NCBI RefSeq assembly: GCF_030409215.1
Contig: NZ_JAUFPL010000028.1
Location: 436,519-500,518, forward strand
Reading direction: 5' to 3'
DNA: 64,000 nt
Origin: Halomonas ramblicola
GTDB lineage: Bacteria > Pseudomonadota > Gammaproteobacteria > Pseudomonadales > Halomonadaceae
The position numbers and the translations under genes were made by a program. Numbering within the stretch: the first letter of the stretch is position 1; every line of letters begins with the position of its first letter. Shown one piece after another: positions 28,092 through 37,422 of the stretch. The notes beneath the pieces are model-generated. The model did not search any database, was not told where the DNA came from, and worked only from the letters and a program-made list of their open reading frames with translations.

Positions 28092-29183
28092 ATGGGTTTC
28101 AACTGCGGTATCGTCGGCCTGCCCAACGTCGGCAAGTCGACCCTCTTCAATGCGCTGACCAAGTCCGGCATCGACGCCGAGAACTTCCCCTTCTGCACCA
28201 TCGAGCCCAACGTGGGCATCGTGCCGATGCCCGACCCGCGCCTCGATGCCCTGGCCGAGATCGTCAAGCCCGAGAAGGTGGTGCCCACCACCATGGAGTT
28301 CGTCGACATCGCCGGCCTGGTGGCGGGAGCCTCCAAGGGCGAGGGACTGGGCAACCAGTTCCTCGCCAACATCCGCGAGACCCAGGCCATCGCCCACGTG
28401 GTGCGCTGCTTCGACAACGACAACGTCATCCACGTGGCCAACCAGATCGACCCGCGCACCGACATCGAGACCATCAACCTGGAGCTGGCCCTGGCCGACC
28501 TGGATACCGTGGAGCGCGCCATCCAGCGTCTCACCCGGGTGGTCAAGAGCGGCGACAAGGAGGCCATCGCCACCAAGGCGATCCTCGACCGCATCCAGCC
28601 GCACCTCGCCGAGGGCCAGCCACTGCGCAGCTTCGGCCTCGACGACGACGAGAAGCAGCGGCTCAAGAGCTTCGGCTTCCTGACGCTGAAGCCCACCATG
28701 TACATCGCCAACGTCAACGAGGACGGCTTCACGGATAATCCCTACCTGGAAGTGGTCCACGAGATCGCCGCCGAGGAGGATGCCGTGGTGGTGCCGGTGT
28801 GCAACCAGATCGAGGCCGAGATCGCCGAGCTGGACGATGAGGAACGCGCCATGTTCCTCGACGAGATGGGCATGGAGGAGCCGGGGCTCGACCGGGTGAT
28901 CCGCGCCGGCTATGCGCTGCTCGGACTGCAGACCTACTTCACCGCCGGGGTGAAGGAGGTGCGCGCCTGGACGGTCAGGGTGGGCGCCACCGCCCCCGAG
29001 GCCGCCGGGGTGATCCACACCGACTTCCAGAAGGGCTTTATCCGCGCGGAAGTCATCGCCTACGATGACTTCGTGACCCTGGGCGGCGAGCAGGGCGCCA
29101 AGGACGCCGGCAAGTGGCGCCTGGAGGGCAAGGAGTACGTGGTACAGGATGGCGACGTCATCCACTTCCGCTTCAACGTCTGA
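28092..29183 (+). CDS. ychF: Redox-regulated ATPase YchF (Obg family)
   Basis: A 363-residue P-loop protein. The Walker [13 protein letters not shown] is at residues 9-20, the G2/G3 region contains [13 protein letters not shown] and DIAGLV, and the base-specificity motif is NVNE in YIANVNEDG instead of NKxD, which explains the ATP preference of YchF. A TGS domain (about 280-363; [18 protein letters not shown]) ends the protein. It binds ribosomes and affects stress responses. The GxC-rich hairpin at 29202-29229 follows. Confidence 0.97.
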   Translation: MGFNCGIVGLPNVGKSTLFNALTKSGIDAENFPFCTIEPNVGIVPMPDPRLDALAEIVKPEKVVPTTMEFVDIAGLVAGASKGEGLGNQFLANIRETQAIAHVVRCFDNDNVIHVANQIDPRTDIETINLELALADLDTVERAIQRLTRVVKSGDKEAIATKAILDRIQPHLAEGQPLRSFGLDDDEKQRLKSFGFLTLKPTMYIANVNEDGFTDNPYLEVVHEIAAEEDAVVVPVCNQIEAEIAELDDEERAMFLDEMGMEEPGLDRVIRAGYALLGLQTYFTAGVKEVRAWTVRVGATAPEAAGVIHTDFQKGFIRAEVIAYDDFVTLGGEQGAKDAGKWRLEGKEYVVQDGDVIHFRFNV

Positions 29184-29201
29184 GCCCCGCCCCTGGCGAC
29201 G

Positions 29202-29229
29202 ACGCGCCCCCGGCATCCCGGGGGCGCGT
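29202..29229 (+). terminator. Strong GC hairpin after ychF
   Basis: ACGCGCCCCCGG pairs fully with CCGGGGGCGCGT across CATC, 18 bp after the stop. The following TGCGTT is only a weak T tract. Confidence 0.65.
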
Positions 29230-29333
29230 TGCGTTGAGCCGGCGTGACCGGCCGCCCCCTTGCCGGACACACACGGCACGCCGCAGGTGTCACAATGGGA
29301 ATATGACCCGCCCGGACGACGAGGAGAGACGCC

Positions 29334-29735
29334 ATGCGCAGGAAGATCGAGAAGCCCGACACCGAGTGGCGCACCCAACTCACCCCCGAGCAGTATCGGG
29401 TGACCCGCGAGAAGGGCACCGAGCCCCCCTTCAGCGGCGACTGCACGGTCACCGAGGAGCACGGCATCTACCACTGCGTCTGCTGCCATGCCCCGCTGTT
29501 CGAGAACGAGCACAAGTTCGAGGCCGGCTGTGGCTGGCCGAGCTTCGACCGCCCGCTGACGCCGGGCTGCGTGGAGGACCATCTCGACACCTCCCACGGC
29601 ATGCGCCGCACCGAGGTGACCTGCGCGCGCTGCAACGCCCACCTGGGCCACGTCTTCCCGGACGGCCCGGCCGAGACCACCGGCCTGCGCTACTGCATCA
29701 ACTCGGTGGCCCTGGAGTTCCACGCCGGGGAATAG
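29334..29735 (+). CDS. msrB: Peptide-methionine (R)-S-oxide reductase
   Basis: A 133-residue SelR-fold enzyme. Four zinc cysteines are C48, C51, C97 and C100 (HCVCCH and TCARCN). The catalytic cysteine is C121 in [18 protein letters not shown] and [10 protein letters not shown] are conserved. It reduces the R epimer of methionine sulfoxide in proteins with thioredoxin. GGAGAG precedes the ATG. It appears monocistronic between ychF and the GTPase gene. Confidence 0.97.
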   Translation: MRRKIEKPDTEWRTQLTPEQYRVTREKGTEPPFSGDCTVTEEHGIYHCVCCHAPLFENEHKFEAGCGWPSFDRPLTPGCVEDHLDTSHGMRRTEVTCARCNAHLGHVFPDGPAETTGLRYCINSVALEFHAGE

Positions 29736-29811
29736 CCTTCCTGCCATCCTGCCGCGGCCGCGCATCTGCTAAGATGGGCGGCCGTTTCGATTGTCAGGCA
29801 GGAGAGGCCCC

Positions 29812-30780
29812 ATGCTCGGCTGGTACCCGGGACACATGCACAAGGCGCGGCGCCAGATCACCGAGGCGCTGCCCGAGATCGACGTGGTGATCGAGGTGCT
29901 CGACGCGCGCCTGCCCTACTCCAGCGCCAACCCCATGCTCGCCGAGCTGACCCGCCACAAGCCGGTGCTCGAGGTGCTGTCGCGCGCCGACCTCGCCGAC
30001 CCCGAGCGCACCCGCGAGTGGGTCGCCCACTTCGACGCCCAGGCCGATACCCGGGCGCTGCCGGTGACCACCACCAACGCCCGGGAACTCAAGCGCATCC
30101 CCAGGCTGTGCCACGAGCTGGCGGGGCAGGTGCGCGCCGACCGCGACGTGCGCGTCATGGTCATGGGCATCCCCAACGTCGGCAAGTCGACGCTGATCAA
30201 CGGCCTGGCCGGCAAGCGCATCGCCAAGACCGGCAACGAGCCGGCGGTGACCAAACGCCAGCAGAAGGTGCGCATCGGCGGCCGGGTGGCGCTGATCGAC
30301 ACCCCCGGGGTGCTGTGGCCCAAGATCGAGGACCAGGCCAGCGCCTACCGCCTGGCGGCCAGTGGTGCCATCCGCGACACCGCCATCGACTACGTGGACG
30401 TGGCGGTGGTCACCGCCGCCGAACTGGCGCGCCGCTATCCCGAGGCGCTCCAGGCGCGCTACAAGCTGGGGGCCCTGCCCGCCTATGCGCCGCACCCCGA
30501 CGCCGACCGGGTCGAGGCCGATGGGCCGGCCCGTCCCGACCTGTTGGCGCTCGCCGGCTTCGACGGCCATACGATCCTCGCCGAGATCGCCGCCCGGCGC
30601 GGCGGGCTGCGCCCGGGCGGCGAGGTGGACCTGCATCGCGGCGCCGAGGTGCTGCTCCACGAGCTGCGCGACGGCAAGCTCGGCCGCCTGACCCTGGAGA
30701 CCCCGGCGGACATCCCCGCGGAGCCTGCGGCCGAACCGGCCCCCGACGAGGATGGTACCCCGCCCGGCCAGCCCGCATAA
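29812..30780 (+). CDS. Circularly permuted ribosome-biogenesis GTPase, RbgA/YlqF type
   Basis: A 322-residue GTPase with permuted motifs: G4-like SRADLAD near residue 61, then G1 [12 protein letters not shown] at about 120-131, and G3 DTPGVLWP at about 165. The N-terminal GWYPGHMHKARRQI is typical of RbgA/YlqF. These GTPases assist large-subunit assembly. Start at 29812 follows GGAGAGG; the frame begins earlier but without support. The C-terminal end (PAEPAAEPAPDEDGTPPGQP) is low-complexity and probably disordered. Confidence 0.9.
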   Translation: MLGWYPGHMHKARRQITEALPEIDVVIEVLDARLPYSSANPMLAELTRHKPVLEVLSRADLADPERTREWVAHFDAQADTRALPVTTTNARELKRIPRLCHELAGQVRADRDVRVMVMGIPNVGKSTLINGLAGKRIAKTGNEPAVTKRQQKVRIGGRVALIDTPGVLWPKIEDQASAYRLAASGAIRDTAIDYVDVAVVTAAELARRYPEALQARYKLGALPAYAPHPDADRVEADGPARPDLLALAGFDGHTILAEIAARRGGLRPGGEVDLHRGAEVLLHELRDGKLGRLTLETPADIPAEPAAEPAPDEDGTPPGQPA

Positions 30781-30828
30781 TCACCCCTCGCCCCTGCCGA
30801 CCCCGGACGACACTGGACACCCGACGCC

Positions 30829-32058
30829 ATGGACACGACACCGCTTCGCAAATCCCACAAGCTCGACAACGTCTGCTATGACATCCGCGGCCCGGTCCTC
30901 GATCACGCCAAGCGCCTGGAAGAGGAAGGCCAGCGCATCCTCAAGCTCAACATCGGCAACCCCGCCCCCTTCGGCTTCGAGGCCCCCGAGGAGATCCTCC
31001 AGGACGTGATGCGCAACCTGCCCACCGCCCAGGGCTACTGCGACTCCAAGGGGCTCTACTCGGCGCGCAAGGCGATCATGCAGGAGTGCCAGCGCAAGAA
31101 TATACCCAACGTCGGCATCGAGGACATCTATATCGGCAATGGCGTCTCCGAGTTGATCGTGATGGCCATGCAGGCGCTGCTCAACGACGGCGACGAGGTG
31201 CTGATCCCGGCCCCCGACTACCCGCTGTGGACCGCCGCGGCCAACCTCTCCGGCGGCCACTCCGTGCACTACCTGTGCGACGAGCAGGCCGACTGGGCGC
31301 CGGACCTGGACGACATCCGCGCCAAGATCACCGGCCACACCCGCGCCCTGGTGATCATCAACCCCAACAACCCCACCGGCGCCGTCTATCCGCCGGAGGT
31401 GCTGCGCGAGCTGCTGGAGATCGCCCGCCAGCACGACCTGGTGGTGTTCTCCGACGAGATCTACGACAAGATCCTCTACGACGACGTCGAGCACGTCTCC
31501 ACCGGCGCCCTGGCCGGCGACGACCAGTTGGTGGTGACCATGAACGGGCTGTCCAAGAGCTACCGCTGCGCCGGCTTCCGCTCCGGCTGGATGATCCTCT
31601 CCGGCGACCTGGCCAAGCAGCACGCCGCGGACTTCATCCAGGGCCTGACCATGCTCGCCTCCATGCGCCTGTGCGCCAACGTGCCGGCCCAGCACGCCAT
31701 CCAGACGGCACTCGGCGGCTACCAGTCGATCAACGACCTGATCCTGCCCGGCGGACGCCTGCTGGCCCAGCGCGACATCACCTTCGACAAGCTCAACGCC
31801 ATCCCCGGCGTCTCCTGCGTCAGACCCCGGGGGGCGCTCTACGCCTTCCCGCGACTCGACCCCCGGGTGTTCAACATCCGCGACGACCAGCAACTGGTCC
31901 TCGACCTGCTGCTGCAGGAGAAGATCCTGCTGGTGCAGGGCACCGCCTTCAACTGGCCGGACCCCGACCACGTGCGCATCGTCACCCTGCCCTGGGCCGA
32001 GCAACTGGGCGACGCCCTGGACCGCTTCGCGCGCTTCCTGTCGCGCTATCGCCAGTAG
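30829..32058 (+). CDS. alaA: Glutamate--pyruvate aminotransferase
   Basis: A 409-residue class I PLP aminotransferase very similar to E. coli AlaA over its length: KLDNVCYDIRGPVLDHAKRL, KLNIGNPAPFGFEAPEEIL, PTAQGYCDSKGLYSARKAI, ADEIYDKILYDD-type SDEIYDKILYDD. The PLP lysine is in NGLSKSYRCAGFRSGW (around residue 243). It forms alanine from pyruvate and glutamate. The 3-prime end is followed by the htpX promoter. Confidence 0.95.
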   Translation: MDTTPLRKSHKLDNVCYDIRGPVLDHAKRLEEEGQRILKLNIGNPAPFGFEAPEEILQDVMRNLPTAQGYCDSKGLYSARKAIMQECQRKNIPNVGIEDIYIGNGVSELIVMAMQALLNDGDEVLIPAPDYPLWTAAANLSGGHSVHYLCDEQADWAPDLDDIRAKITGHTRALVIINPNNPTGAVYPPEVLRELLEIARQHDLVVFSDEIYDKILYDDVEHVSTGALAGDDQLVVTMNGLSKSYRCAGFRSGWMILSGDLAKQHAADFIQGLTMLASMRLCANVPAQHAIQTALGGYQSINDLILPGGRLLAQRDITFDKLNAIPGVSCVRPRGALYAFPRLDPRVFNIRDDQQLVLDLLLQEKILLVQGTAFNWPDPDHVRIVTLPWAEQLGDALDRFARFLSRYRQ

Positions 32059-32079
32059 CGGCAACGCCCTCGCACGCAT

Positions 32080-32108
32080 ATTGAAACCCGCGGGGCAAGG
32101 CCGTATCT
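32080..32108 (+). promoter_or_regulatory. Sigma-32 (heat-shock) type promoter of htpX
   Basis: ATTGAAA (32080-32086) is followed after 14 bp by CCGTATCT (32101-32108). The sigma-32 consensus is CTTGAAA, 11-16 bp, CCCCATNT, so the -35 differs in one base and the -10 keeps CC, AT and the final T. It lies 67 bp before the htpX start, and htpX belongs to the sigma-32 regulon in E. coli. Confidence 0.65.
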
Positions 32109-32174
32109 AAGCAACAGCTTGTGAACGCCGTGCCCCGGCACGGCCCCCCTTCGACGACAACGGAGATCCGTTCC

Positions 32175-33080
32175 ATGATGCGAATCCTGCTCTTCCTGGG
32201 CACCAACCTGGCGGTGCTGCTGGTGGCCAGCATCACCCTGCGCCTGCTGGGGCTGGAGGGCTACCTCACCGAGCAGGGCATGAACTTCAACGCCCTGCTG
32301 ATCTTCTGCTTCATCTTCGGCATGGCCGGCTCGCTGATCTCGCTGTTCATCTCCAAGTGGATGGCCAAGCGCGCCACCGGCACGGTGATCATCGAGTCAC
32401 CCTCCAACGCCACCGAGCAGTGGTTGCTCGATACCGTGGCGGAGCTGGCCCGCGACGCCGGCATCAAGACCCCCGAGGTGGGCATCTTCCCGGCCCAGCA
32501 GTCCAACGCCTTCGCCACCGGCTGGAACAAGGACGACGCCCTGGTGGCGGTCTCCGCCGGCCTGCTCAACCGCATGCGCCCCGAGGAGGTGCGCGCGGTG
32601 CTGGCCCACGAGATCGGCCACGTGGCCAACGGCGACATGGTCACCCTGGCGCTGATCCAGGGCGTGGTGAACACCTTCGTGATGTTCTTCGCCCGGGTGG
32701 TGGCGCACCTGGTCGATCAGTTCCTGCGCGCGCGCAGCGACGGCGAGGGGGGCCTGGGCTTCATGGGCTACTTCGCGGTGGTGATCGTCGCCGAGATCGT
32801 CTTCGGCATCATCGCCTCGGCCATCGTCGCCTGGTTCTCGCGCTTCCGCGAGTACCGGGCCGACGCCGCGGGGGCGAAGCTGGCCGGCTCCGGCGCCATG
32901 ATCAACGCCCTGGCCCGGCTCAAGGCGGAGACCGAGATGCCCGACCAGATGCCGGACACCCTGCGGGCCATGGCCATCACCAAGGGCCAGACGGCCTCGC
33001 TGCTGGAGCGACTCTTCGCCAGCCACCCCCCCCTGGATGACCGCATCCGCGCGCTGAAGGAAGCCGCCTATCGGCAGTAG
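32175..33080 (+). CDS. htpX: Membrane-bound zinc metalloprotease HtpX
   Basis: A 301-residue inner-membrane M48 protease. Two N-terminal transmembrane helices (about 4-25 and 36-57) and two more after the active site (about 155-220) frame the zinc motif HEIGH ([13 protein letters not shown], about residues 141-145). [13 protein letters not shown] carries the third zinc ligand Glu. It degrades damaged membrane proteins with FtsH. Start at 32175 ([11 protein letters not shown]), with GGAGA upstream. The heat-shock-like promoter in front fits its role. Confidence 0.96.
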   Translation: MMRILLFLGTNLAVLLVASITLRLLGLEGYLTEQGMNFNALLIFCFIFGMAGSLISLFISKWMAKRATGTVIIESPSNATEQWLLDTVAELARDAGIKTPEVGIFPAQQSNAFATGWNKDDALVAVSAGLLNRMRPEEVRAVLAHEIGHVANGDMVTLALIQGVVNTFVMFFARVVAHLVDQFLRARSDGEGGLGFMGYFAVVIVAEIVFGIIASAIVAWFSRFREYRADAAGAKLAGSGAMINALARLKAETEMPDQMPDTLRAMAITKGQTASLLERLFASHPPLDDRIRALKEAAYRQ

Positions 33081-33113
33081 CTGCGGGCCAATCGGCCTGC
33101 TTCGCCCGGACCA

Positions 33114-33145
33114 GAACGCCACCGCCCCTCGGGGCGGTGGCGTTC
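33114..33145. terminator. Bidirectional terminator between htpX and pdxB
   Basis: A 15-bp perfect stem (GAACGCCACCGCCCC with GGGGCGGTGGCGTTC, loop TC) lies between the two convergent genes. T runs are short on both sides. Confidence 0.75.
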
Positions 33146-33166
33146 GTTCTGGCTCGTGCTCGTGGC

Positions 33167-34309
33167 TCAATGCGACGATGGGCGAAAACCGGCCCCTTCG
33201 AGCAGGGTGGCCACATCAGGATCTCCCTCGGCCATGCCCACCTCCAGGGTCGCCAGCTCGCGACGCAGCGGGTAGCTCGCCCGGCAGGCATCGAAGCCCC
33301 GGGTCATGCCCCGGCGGCGGCACTCGCGCCGCAGGGCATCGTGGTCGCGACGCACGTCGTAGACCGCCCGCAGACACACCCGCAGCGCCGCCTCGGGGTC
33401 TAGCCCCTCGCCGAGCTCGAGGCGGCGCAGCGGCGGTGGCGGCAGCAGGTCGCCGAGGGCGATGCGCACCGGCAGCCCGAACCGGTGTGCCAGGGCCCGA
33501 TAGACCTGATGGGTGCCACGCAGCTTGCCATCCAGGCTATGCCCGGCGATGTGGGGCGTGGCGATCGCCGTCAGGTCACATAGTGCGGCATCGATGGCCG
33601 GCTCCGCCTCCCAGACGTCGAGCACCGCGGTGAGGTCCCCCTCCCCCGCCAGCCGGGCGCGCAGCGCCTGGCCGTCCACACAGTCGCCGCGCCCGGCGTT
33701 GAGCAGCAGGGTGCCGGGCGCCAGGGCGGCGATACGCTCGGCGTCCAGCAGATGATGGGTGGCGTGCGGCCCCTCGCGCACCAGGGGGGTATGCAGGCAG
33801 AGCACGTCGCAGGCCCCGATCAGCGTCTCGAGGTCGACGAAGCCGTCCTCGCGCTCCGCGCGGGGGGGATCGCAGGCCAGGCAGTCGATGCCCATGGCTT
33901 TGAGGCGCGCCTGCAGCCGCCCCCCCACGTTGCCGGCGCCGACGATGCCCACCCGGCGCTCGGCGAGCCACCAGCCCTGGCGCTCGGCCAGGGTCGCGAG
34001 GCACACCAGCACATAGTCCACCACCGCCTCGGCGTTGCAGCCGGGGGCGCTGGCGAAGGCGATGCCGCGCTCGGCCAGGGCGTCGCGGTCGACGTGGTCG
34101 GTACCGATGGTGCAGGTGCCCACGAAGCACAGGCGGTCGGCCCTGGCCAGCAGGGCCGCGTCGACCCGGGTCACCGAGCGCACCACCAGGGCATCGACGC
34201 CGCGCAGCGCGGCGGCATCGATCTCCCGGCCGGGCAGGCGCACCACCTCGCCCAGCGGGCCGAAGCAGGTCTCGGCGGCGGGTACGTTGGCGTCGACGAG
34301 GATTCGCAT
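33167..34309 (-). CDS. pdxB: 4-phosphoerythronate dehydrogenase
   Basis: A 380-residue D-isomer-specific 2-hydroxyacid dehydrogenase, the same size as E. coli PdxB (378). Start at 34309 with AGGAGAAGACGCC upstream. FVGTCTIGTDHVD, the NAD motif VGIVGAGNVGGRLQARL (about 115-131), LLNAGRGDCVDGQAL, the catalytic ATPHIAGHSLDGK and a C-terminal PdxB dimerisation domain (about 290-380) are all present. It performs the second step of the DXP-dependent pyridoxal phosphate pathway. Confidence 0.96.
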   Translation of the reverse strand: MRILVDANVPAAETCFGPLGEVVRLPGREIDAAALRGVDALVVRSVTRVDAALLARADRLCFVGTCTIGTDHVDRDALAERGIAFASAPGCNAEAVVDYVLVCLATLAERQGWWLAERRVGIVGAGNVGGRLQARLKAMGIDCLACDPPRAEREDGFVDLETLIGACDVLCLHTPLVREGPHATHHLLDAERIAALAPGTLLLNAGRGDCVDGQALRARLAGEGDLTAVLDVWEAEPAIDAALCDLTAIATPHIAGHSLDGKLRGTHQVYRALAHRFGLPVRIALGDLLPPPPLRRLELGEGLDPEAALRVCLRAVYDVRRDHDALRRECRRRGMTRGFDACRASYPLRRELATLEVGMAEGDPDVATLLEGAGFRPSSH

Positions 34310-34342
34310 GGCGTCTTCTCCTGACTCCCTGGATGGCACGAC

Positions 34343-34370
34343 TTGTTAGGACGGCACGAGGCCTTACAAT
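34343..34370 (+). promoter_or_regulatory. Sigma-70-like promoter for the WGR gene
   Basis: TTGTTA (34343-34348) and TACAAT (34365-34370) are spaced by 16 bp in the divergent region between pdxB and the WGR gene, 62 bp before the proposed GTG start. Confidence 0.5.
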
Positions 34371-34431
34371 ACCCTAGCCAAATGATACATGAGTGCTGCC
34401 AGGCGGCAGCGCCAACGCTTCGGGAGTCACC

Positions 34432-34710
34432 GTGATCGTTCGCTGGGAAACCGACCATGACTACGTCCTGGTGCATATCCATCAAGACATGTTCGGCGAC
34501 TGGATCTTCAGTCGCGCCTGGGGACAGATCGGCACCCAGTTCGGCGGCCTCAAGCATCGGCTCGCCGACGACCACGACCAGGCGAGGATGTGGCTCGCCG
34601 ACGAGACCACCATCCAGGCCTCCCGGGGCTTCCGCAAGGTGCTCGAGGTGGAGGACCACAGCCCCGAGGGGCGCGAGGCGGTCAGCCAGCTATCGCTGCT
34701 CGAGCCGTAA
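34432..34710 (+). CDS. Small stand-alone WGR-domain protein
   Basis: A 92-residue protein starting at GTG 34432 with GGGAG upstream; a longer form from GTG 34393 is possible. The sequence IVRWETDHDYVLVHIHQD is followed by MFGDWIFSRAWGQIGTQFGG, which fits the WGR domain with W-G-Q in place of W-G-R, then a helix with ADETTIQASRGFRKV. WGR domains occur in PARPs and in small bacterial proteins and are thought to bind nucleic acid. No enzymatic domain is attached. The function in bacteria is not known. Confidence 0.75.
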   Translation: MIVRWETDHDYVLVHIHQDMFGDWIFSRAWGQIGTQFGGLKHRLADDHDQARMWLADETTIQASRGFRKVLEVEDHSPEGREAVSQLSLLEP

Positions 34711-34817
34711 GCTGGAAGCTGGCATGGTGCCACCAGCCCTGACGTCAAGGGTTTTTCTTCCAGCTTCAAGCTTAAGCCCGCGAAGCGGGCGATCTTCCAG
34801 CTCCCGGCGAAGCCGGG
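34709..34817. repeat. Heptad element B, with two GCGAAGC mini-hairpins
   Basis: Two AAGCTGG units (34709-34722) start at the second base of the WGR stop codon. Inverted units on the minus strand at 34753-34773 read AAGCTTG, AAGCTGG, AAGAAAA. Two mini-hairpins follow: GCCCGC-GAA-GCGGGC (34776-34790) and CCCGGC-GAA-GCCGGG (34803-34817), both centred on GCGAAGC, with a partial arm (CTTCCAGCT) between them. The element fills the entire space between two convergent genes and ends exactly at the stop of the glutaredoxin-like gene. Confidence 0.8.
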
Positions 34818-35165
34818 CTATCCCAGATAGCGCCGCCCCCCCCTGAACGATGCGTCCTTGACCTCGCGAGGCTCGTCCTCCCCCGCCAACCGGCGCTGCA
34901 GCGCCTGCCAGGCCGTCTCGTCGAGCCAGCCCCGCTCCCCCAGCCACTCGGCCAGGCGCTCCGCCTCGAAGCCACGCTCCAGCTCCTCGCCCCGCGCGTC
35001 CGCCAACACCGGGATGCGCATCCCGTAGCGCGCCATCAGGGCGTCCTCCTCGCTGATCTCGACCCGTTCCAGGCGGTACTCGGGGGCGCACAGCATCGCC
35101 AGCAGCCCCTCCAGTTCGGTGCAGAGATGGCAGCCCAGCGTGGTATAGAGCGTGAGCCGGATCAT
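34818..35165 (-). CDS. Glutaredoxin-like thioredoxin-fold protein
   Basis: A 115-residue protein with start at 35165, overlapping the rlmKL stop as ATGA. The N-terminal 75 residues look like a glutaredoxin fold: LTLYTTLGCHLCTELEGLL gives a CxxC pair (Cys12, Cys15), and MRIPVLAD contains the cis-proline. About 40 residues of Arg/Glu-rich tail follow. It probably acts as a thiol-disulfide oxidoreductase of the glutaredoxin-2/DUF836 kind. Overlap with rlmKL implies co-translation but not a shared function. Confidence 0.85.
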   Translation of the reverse strand: MIRLTLYTTLGCHLCTELEGLLAMLCAPEYRLERVEISEEDALMARYGMRIPVLADARGEELERGFEAERLAEWLGERGWLDETAWQALQRRLAGEDEPREVKDASFRGGRRYLG

Positions 35166-37348
35166 GCGTCCTCCCGGTGGCGAATCAGGAACACATGGTG
35201 CAGGTCGGGGTTCCTGTTGAAATCCGGGTCGAAGGTGCGCGACGAGATATCCTCGACCGCATACTGCTCGGCCAGGTCGGCATCCAGCCGGAAGCGCCGC
35301 TGGTTGTTGGAGAACACCAGGGTGCCAGCGGGGGCCAGGCGCGCCATGGCCAGGCGCACCAGGCGGCCATGGTCGCGCTGGACGTCCAGGGTGGCGTCCA
35401 TCTTCTTGGAGTTGGAGAAGGTGGGCGGGTCCAAGAAGATCAGGTCGAACTCGGCCCGGGCGGTCTCCAGCCAGCGCAGGCAGTCGTCGCGCACCACCCG
35501 GTGGCGGCCCGGGTCGAGCCGGTTGAGGGCGAAATTGTCCCGCGCCCACTCCAGGTAGGTATTGGAGAGATCCACGCTGACGCTCTCGCTGGCCCCGCCG
35601 ATATCGCCGCTGCCCAGGGCTGCCTGCACGGTGGCGGCGCCCGTGTAACAGAAGAGGTTGAGGAAGCGCTTGCCGGCGGCCATCTCGCCGAGCATCCGCC
35701 GCACCGGCCGGTGGTCCAGGAAGAGGCCGGTGTCCAGGTAGTCACGCAGGTTGACCCACAGCCTGGCCCGCCCCTCGCGCACCTCGAAGCGCTCGCCGCT
35801 GGCCGCCTGCTTCTGGTACTGGGCGCGGCCGGCCTGGCGCTGGCGGCGCTTGATCACCACGCTGCCGGGGTCCACCCCGAGCGTTTCGGGAATCACCGCC
35901 AGCGCCTCGAACAGCCGCTTCTGGGCCTGGGCGGGGTCCACCGACTTCGGCGCGGCATACTCCTGGACATGCACCCGGCTGCCATAGACGTCGATGGCCA
36001 GGGCGTACTCCGGCATGTCGGCGTCGTAGAGCCGATAGCAGCTCTCGCCGCTCTTCTTCAGCCACTTCTTCAAGCGACGGCGGTTCTTGGCCAGGCGGTT
36101 GGCGAACATCCGGGCCCCTTCGGAGCGCCTCGCCCCCTCGCCCGCCACGGCTTGCTCTTCGCCCTCGGGTACCGCCATCAGCAGCAGCTTGGCCTCCAGC
36201 GGACCGTTGCGCAGCGCATACTGCTTGTGGGCACGCAGCCGGATGCGGTGCCCCAGGTCGGGGTTGGCGGTGAACACCGCCAGCCGGAAGCCGGGAAAGG
36301 CGGCGCGCACGCGCTCGCCCAGGGTGGTGTAGAGCCCGACCAGCTCGGGCAGTTCACCGAGCCGCTCGCCGTAGGGCGGATTGGTGATCACCAGGCCGGG
36401 AGCGTCCGGCAGTCCCCCGGGGCGGACCAGCTCGGCGAGCCCGCCACCGTGCAGCTCGACCAGCGCCGGGACGCCGGCACGCATGGCGTTGGCCTTGGCC
36501 GCCGATAGCGCCGCCGGACTCTGGTCGAAGCCGTATAGCCGCGATCGGCAGCGCTTGCGTCCGATGCTGGCCCGGGCCTCGGCCTCGCGCCTGAGTTCCC
36601 GCCACGACCCCTCGTCGTGGCCGGCCCAGCCGTGGAACCCGAAGCGTCGGCGTGCCAGGCCCGGGGCCAGGTCGGCGGCCATCATCGCCGCCTCGATCAG
36701 CAGGGTGCCGGCACCGCACAGCGGGTCCACCAGGGGAGCGCCCTGCCGCGCCATCTCCGGCCAGCCGGCGCGCACCAGCAGCGCCGCCGCCAGGTTCTCC
36801 TTGAGGGGGGCATGGCCCAGGTCGCGTCGGTAGCCACGACGGTGCAGACTTTCCCCGGCGAGATCGATTCCCAGCACCAGCCGGCCGCGATGCAGGCTGG
36901 CATAGAGGCGCAGGTCGGGACGTTCCAGGTCCACCGTGGGACGGGCCCGGCCCCCGGCCTGCAGGCGGTCGACCACGCCATCCTTGACGGTCTGGGCGCC
37001 GAAGCGGGTGTGGCGGATCGCCTCGCTGCGACCATGGAAATCCACCGCCAGGGTGGTGCCGGGCGCCAGGTGCGCCTCCCAGGGTACCCCGGCCACGCCG
37101 TCGCGCAGCTGCTCGGGGGTCTCGATGCCCTCCGCGCGGGCCAGGCAGAGCACCACCCGGTTGGCGAGCCGCGACCAGAGGCAGAGCCGATAGGCGGTGG
37201 ACAGATCGGCATGGGCGTTCACCCCACCCACGGTGGTCTTGCCCGGCTCCGCGCCGAGGGCCGCCAGCTCCTCGGCGAGCAGCTGTTCGAGCCCCCGGGG
37301 GCAGATGACCAGGAGGTCCAGGGGACGGGCGTTCGTTGAGGGATTCAT
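35162..37348 (-). CDS. rlmKL: Bifunctional 23S rRNA methyltransferase (m2G2445 / m7G2069)
   Basis: A fusion of about 728 residues. The N-terminal RlmL part has a THUMP domain (about 50-155) and a methyltransferase with catalytic NPPYGERLG (about residue 320). The C-terminal RlmK part begins near 400 and contains FCYTGAATVQAALG and FLDPPTFSNSKKM (about 640). It methylates G2445 and G2069 of 23S rRNA. Start is taken at MNPSTNARPLDLLV (37348); an in-frame ATG at 37387 adds 13 residues and neither has a clear ribosome site. It overlaps the downstream glutaredoxin-like gene by 4 bp. Confidence 0.95.
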   Translation of the reverse strand: MNPSTNARPLDLLVICPRGLEQLLAEELAALGAEPGKTTVGGVNAHADLSTAYRLCLWSRLANRVVLCLARAEGIETPEQLRDGVAGVPWEAHLAPGTTLAVDFHGRSEAIRHTRFGAQTVKDGVVDRLQAGGRARPTVDLERPDLRLYASLHRGRLVLGIDLAGESLHRRGYRRDLGHAPLKENLAAALLVRAGWPEMARQGAPLVDPLCGAGTLLIEAAMMAADLAPGLARRRFGFHGWAGHDEGSWRELRREAEARASIGRKRCRSRLYGFDQSPAALSAAKANAMRAGVPALVELHGGGLAELVRPGGLPDAPGLVITNPPYGERLGELPELVGLYTTLGERVRAAFPGFRLAVFTANPDLGHRIRLRAHKQYALRNGPLEAKLLLMAVPEGEEQAVAGEGARRSEGARMFANRLAKNRRRLKKWLKKSGESCYRLYDADMPEYALAIDVYGSRVHVQEYAAPKSVDPAQAQKRLFEALAVIPETLGVDPGSVVIKRRQRQAGRAQYQKQAASGERFEVREGRARLWVNLRDYLDTGLFLDHRPVRRMLGEMAAGKRFLNLFCYTGAATVQAALGSGDIGGASESVSVDLSNTYLEWARDNFALNRLDPGRHRVVRDDCLRWLETARAEFDLIFLDPPTFSNSKKMDATLDVQRDHGRLVRLAMARLAPAGTLVFSNNQRRFRLDADLAEQYAVEDISSRTFDPDFNRNPDLHHVFLIRHREDA

Positions 37349-37422
37349 CTGGGCAATACCGCAAGGCAGTTCATGGATGGCCGCCATGACAGGCGGGTGT
37401 ACGGGTTGTTACAAATCGCCGG

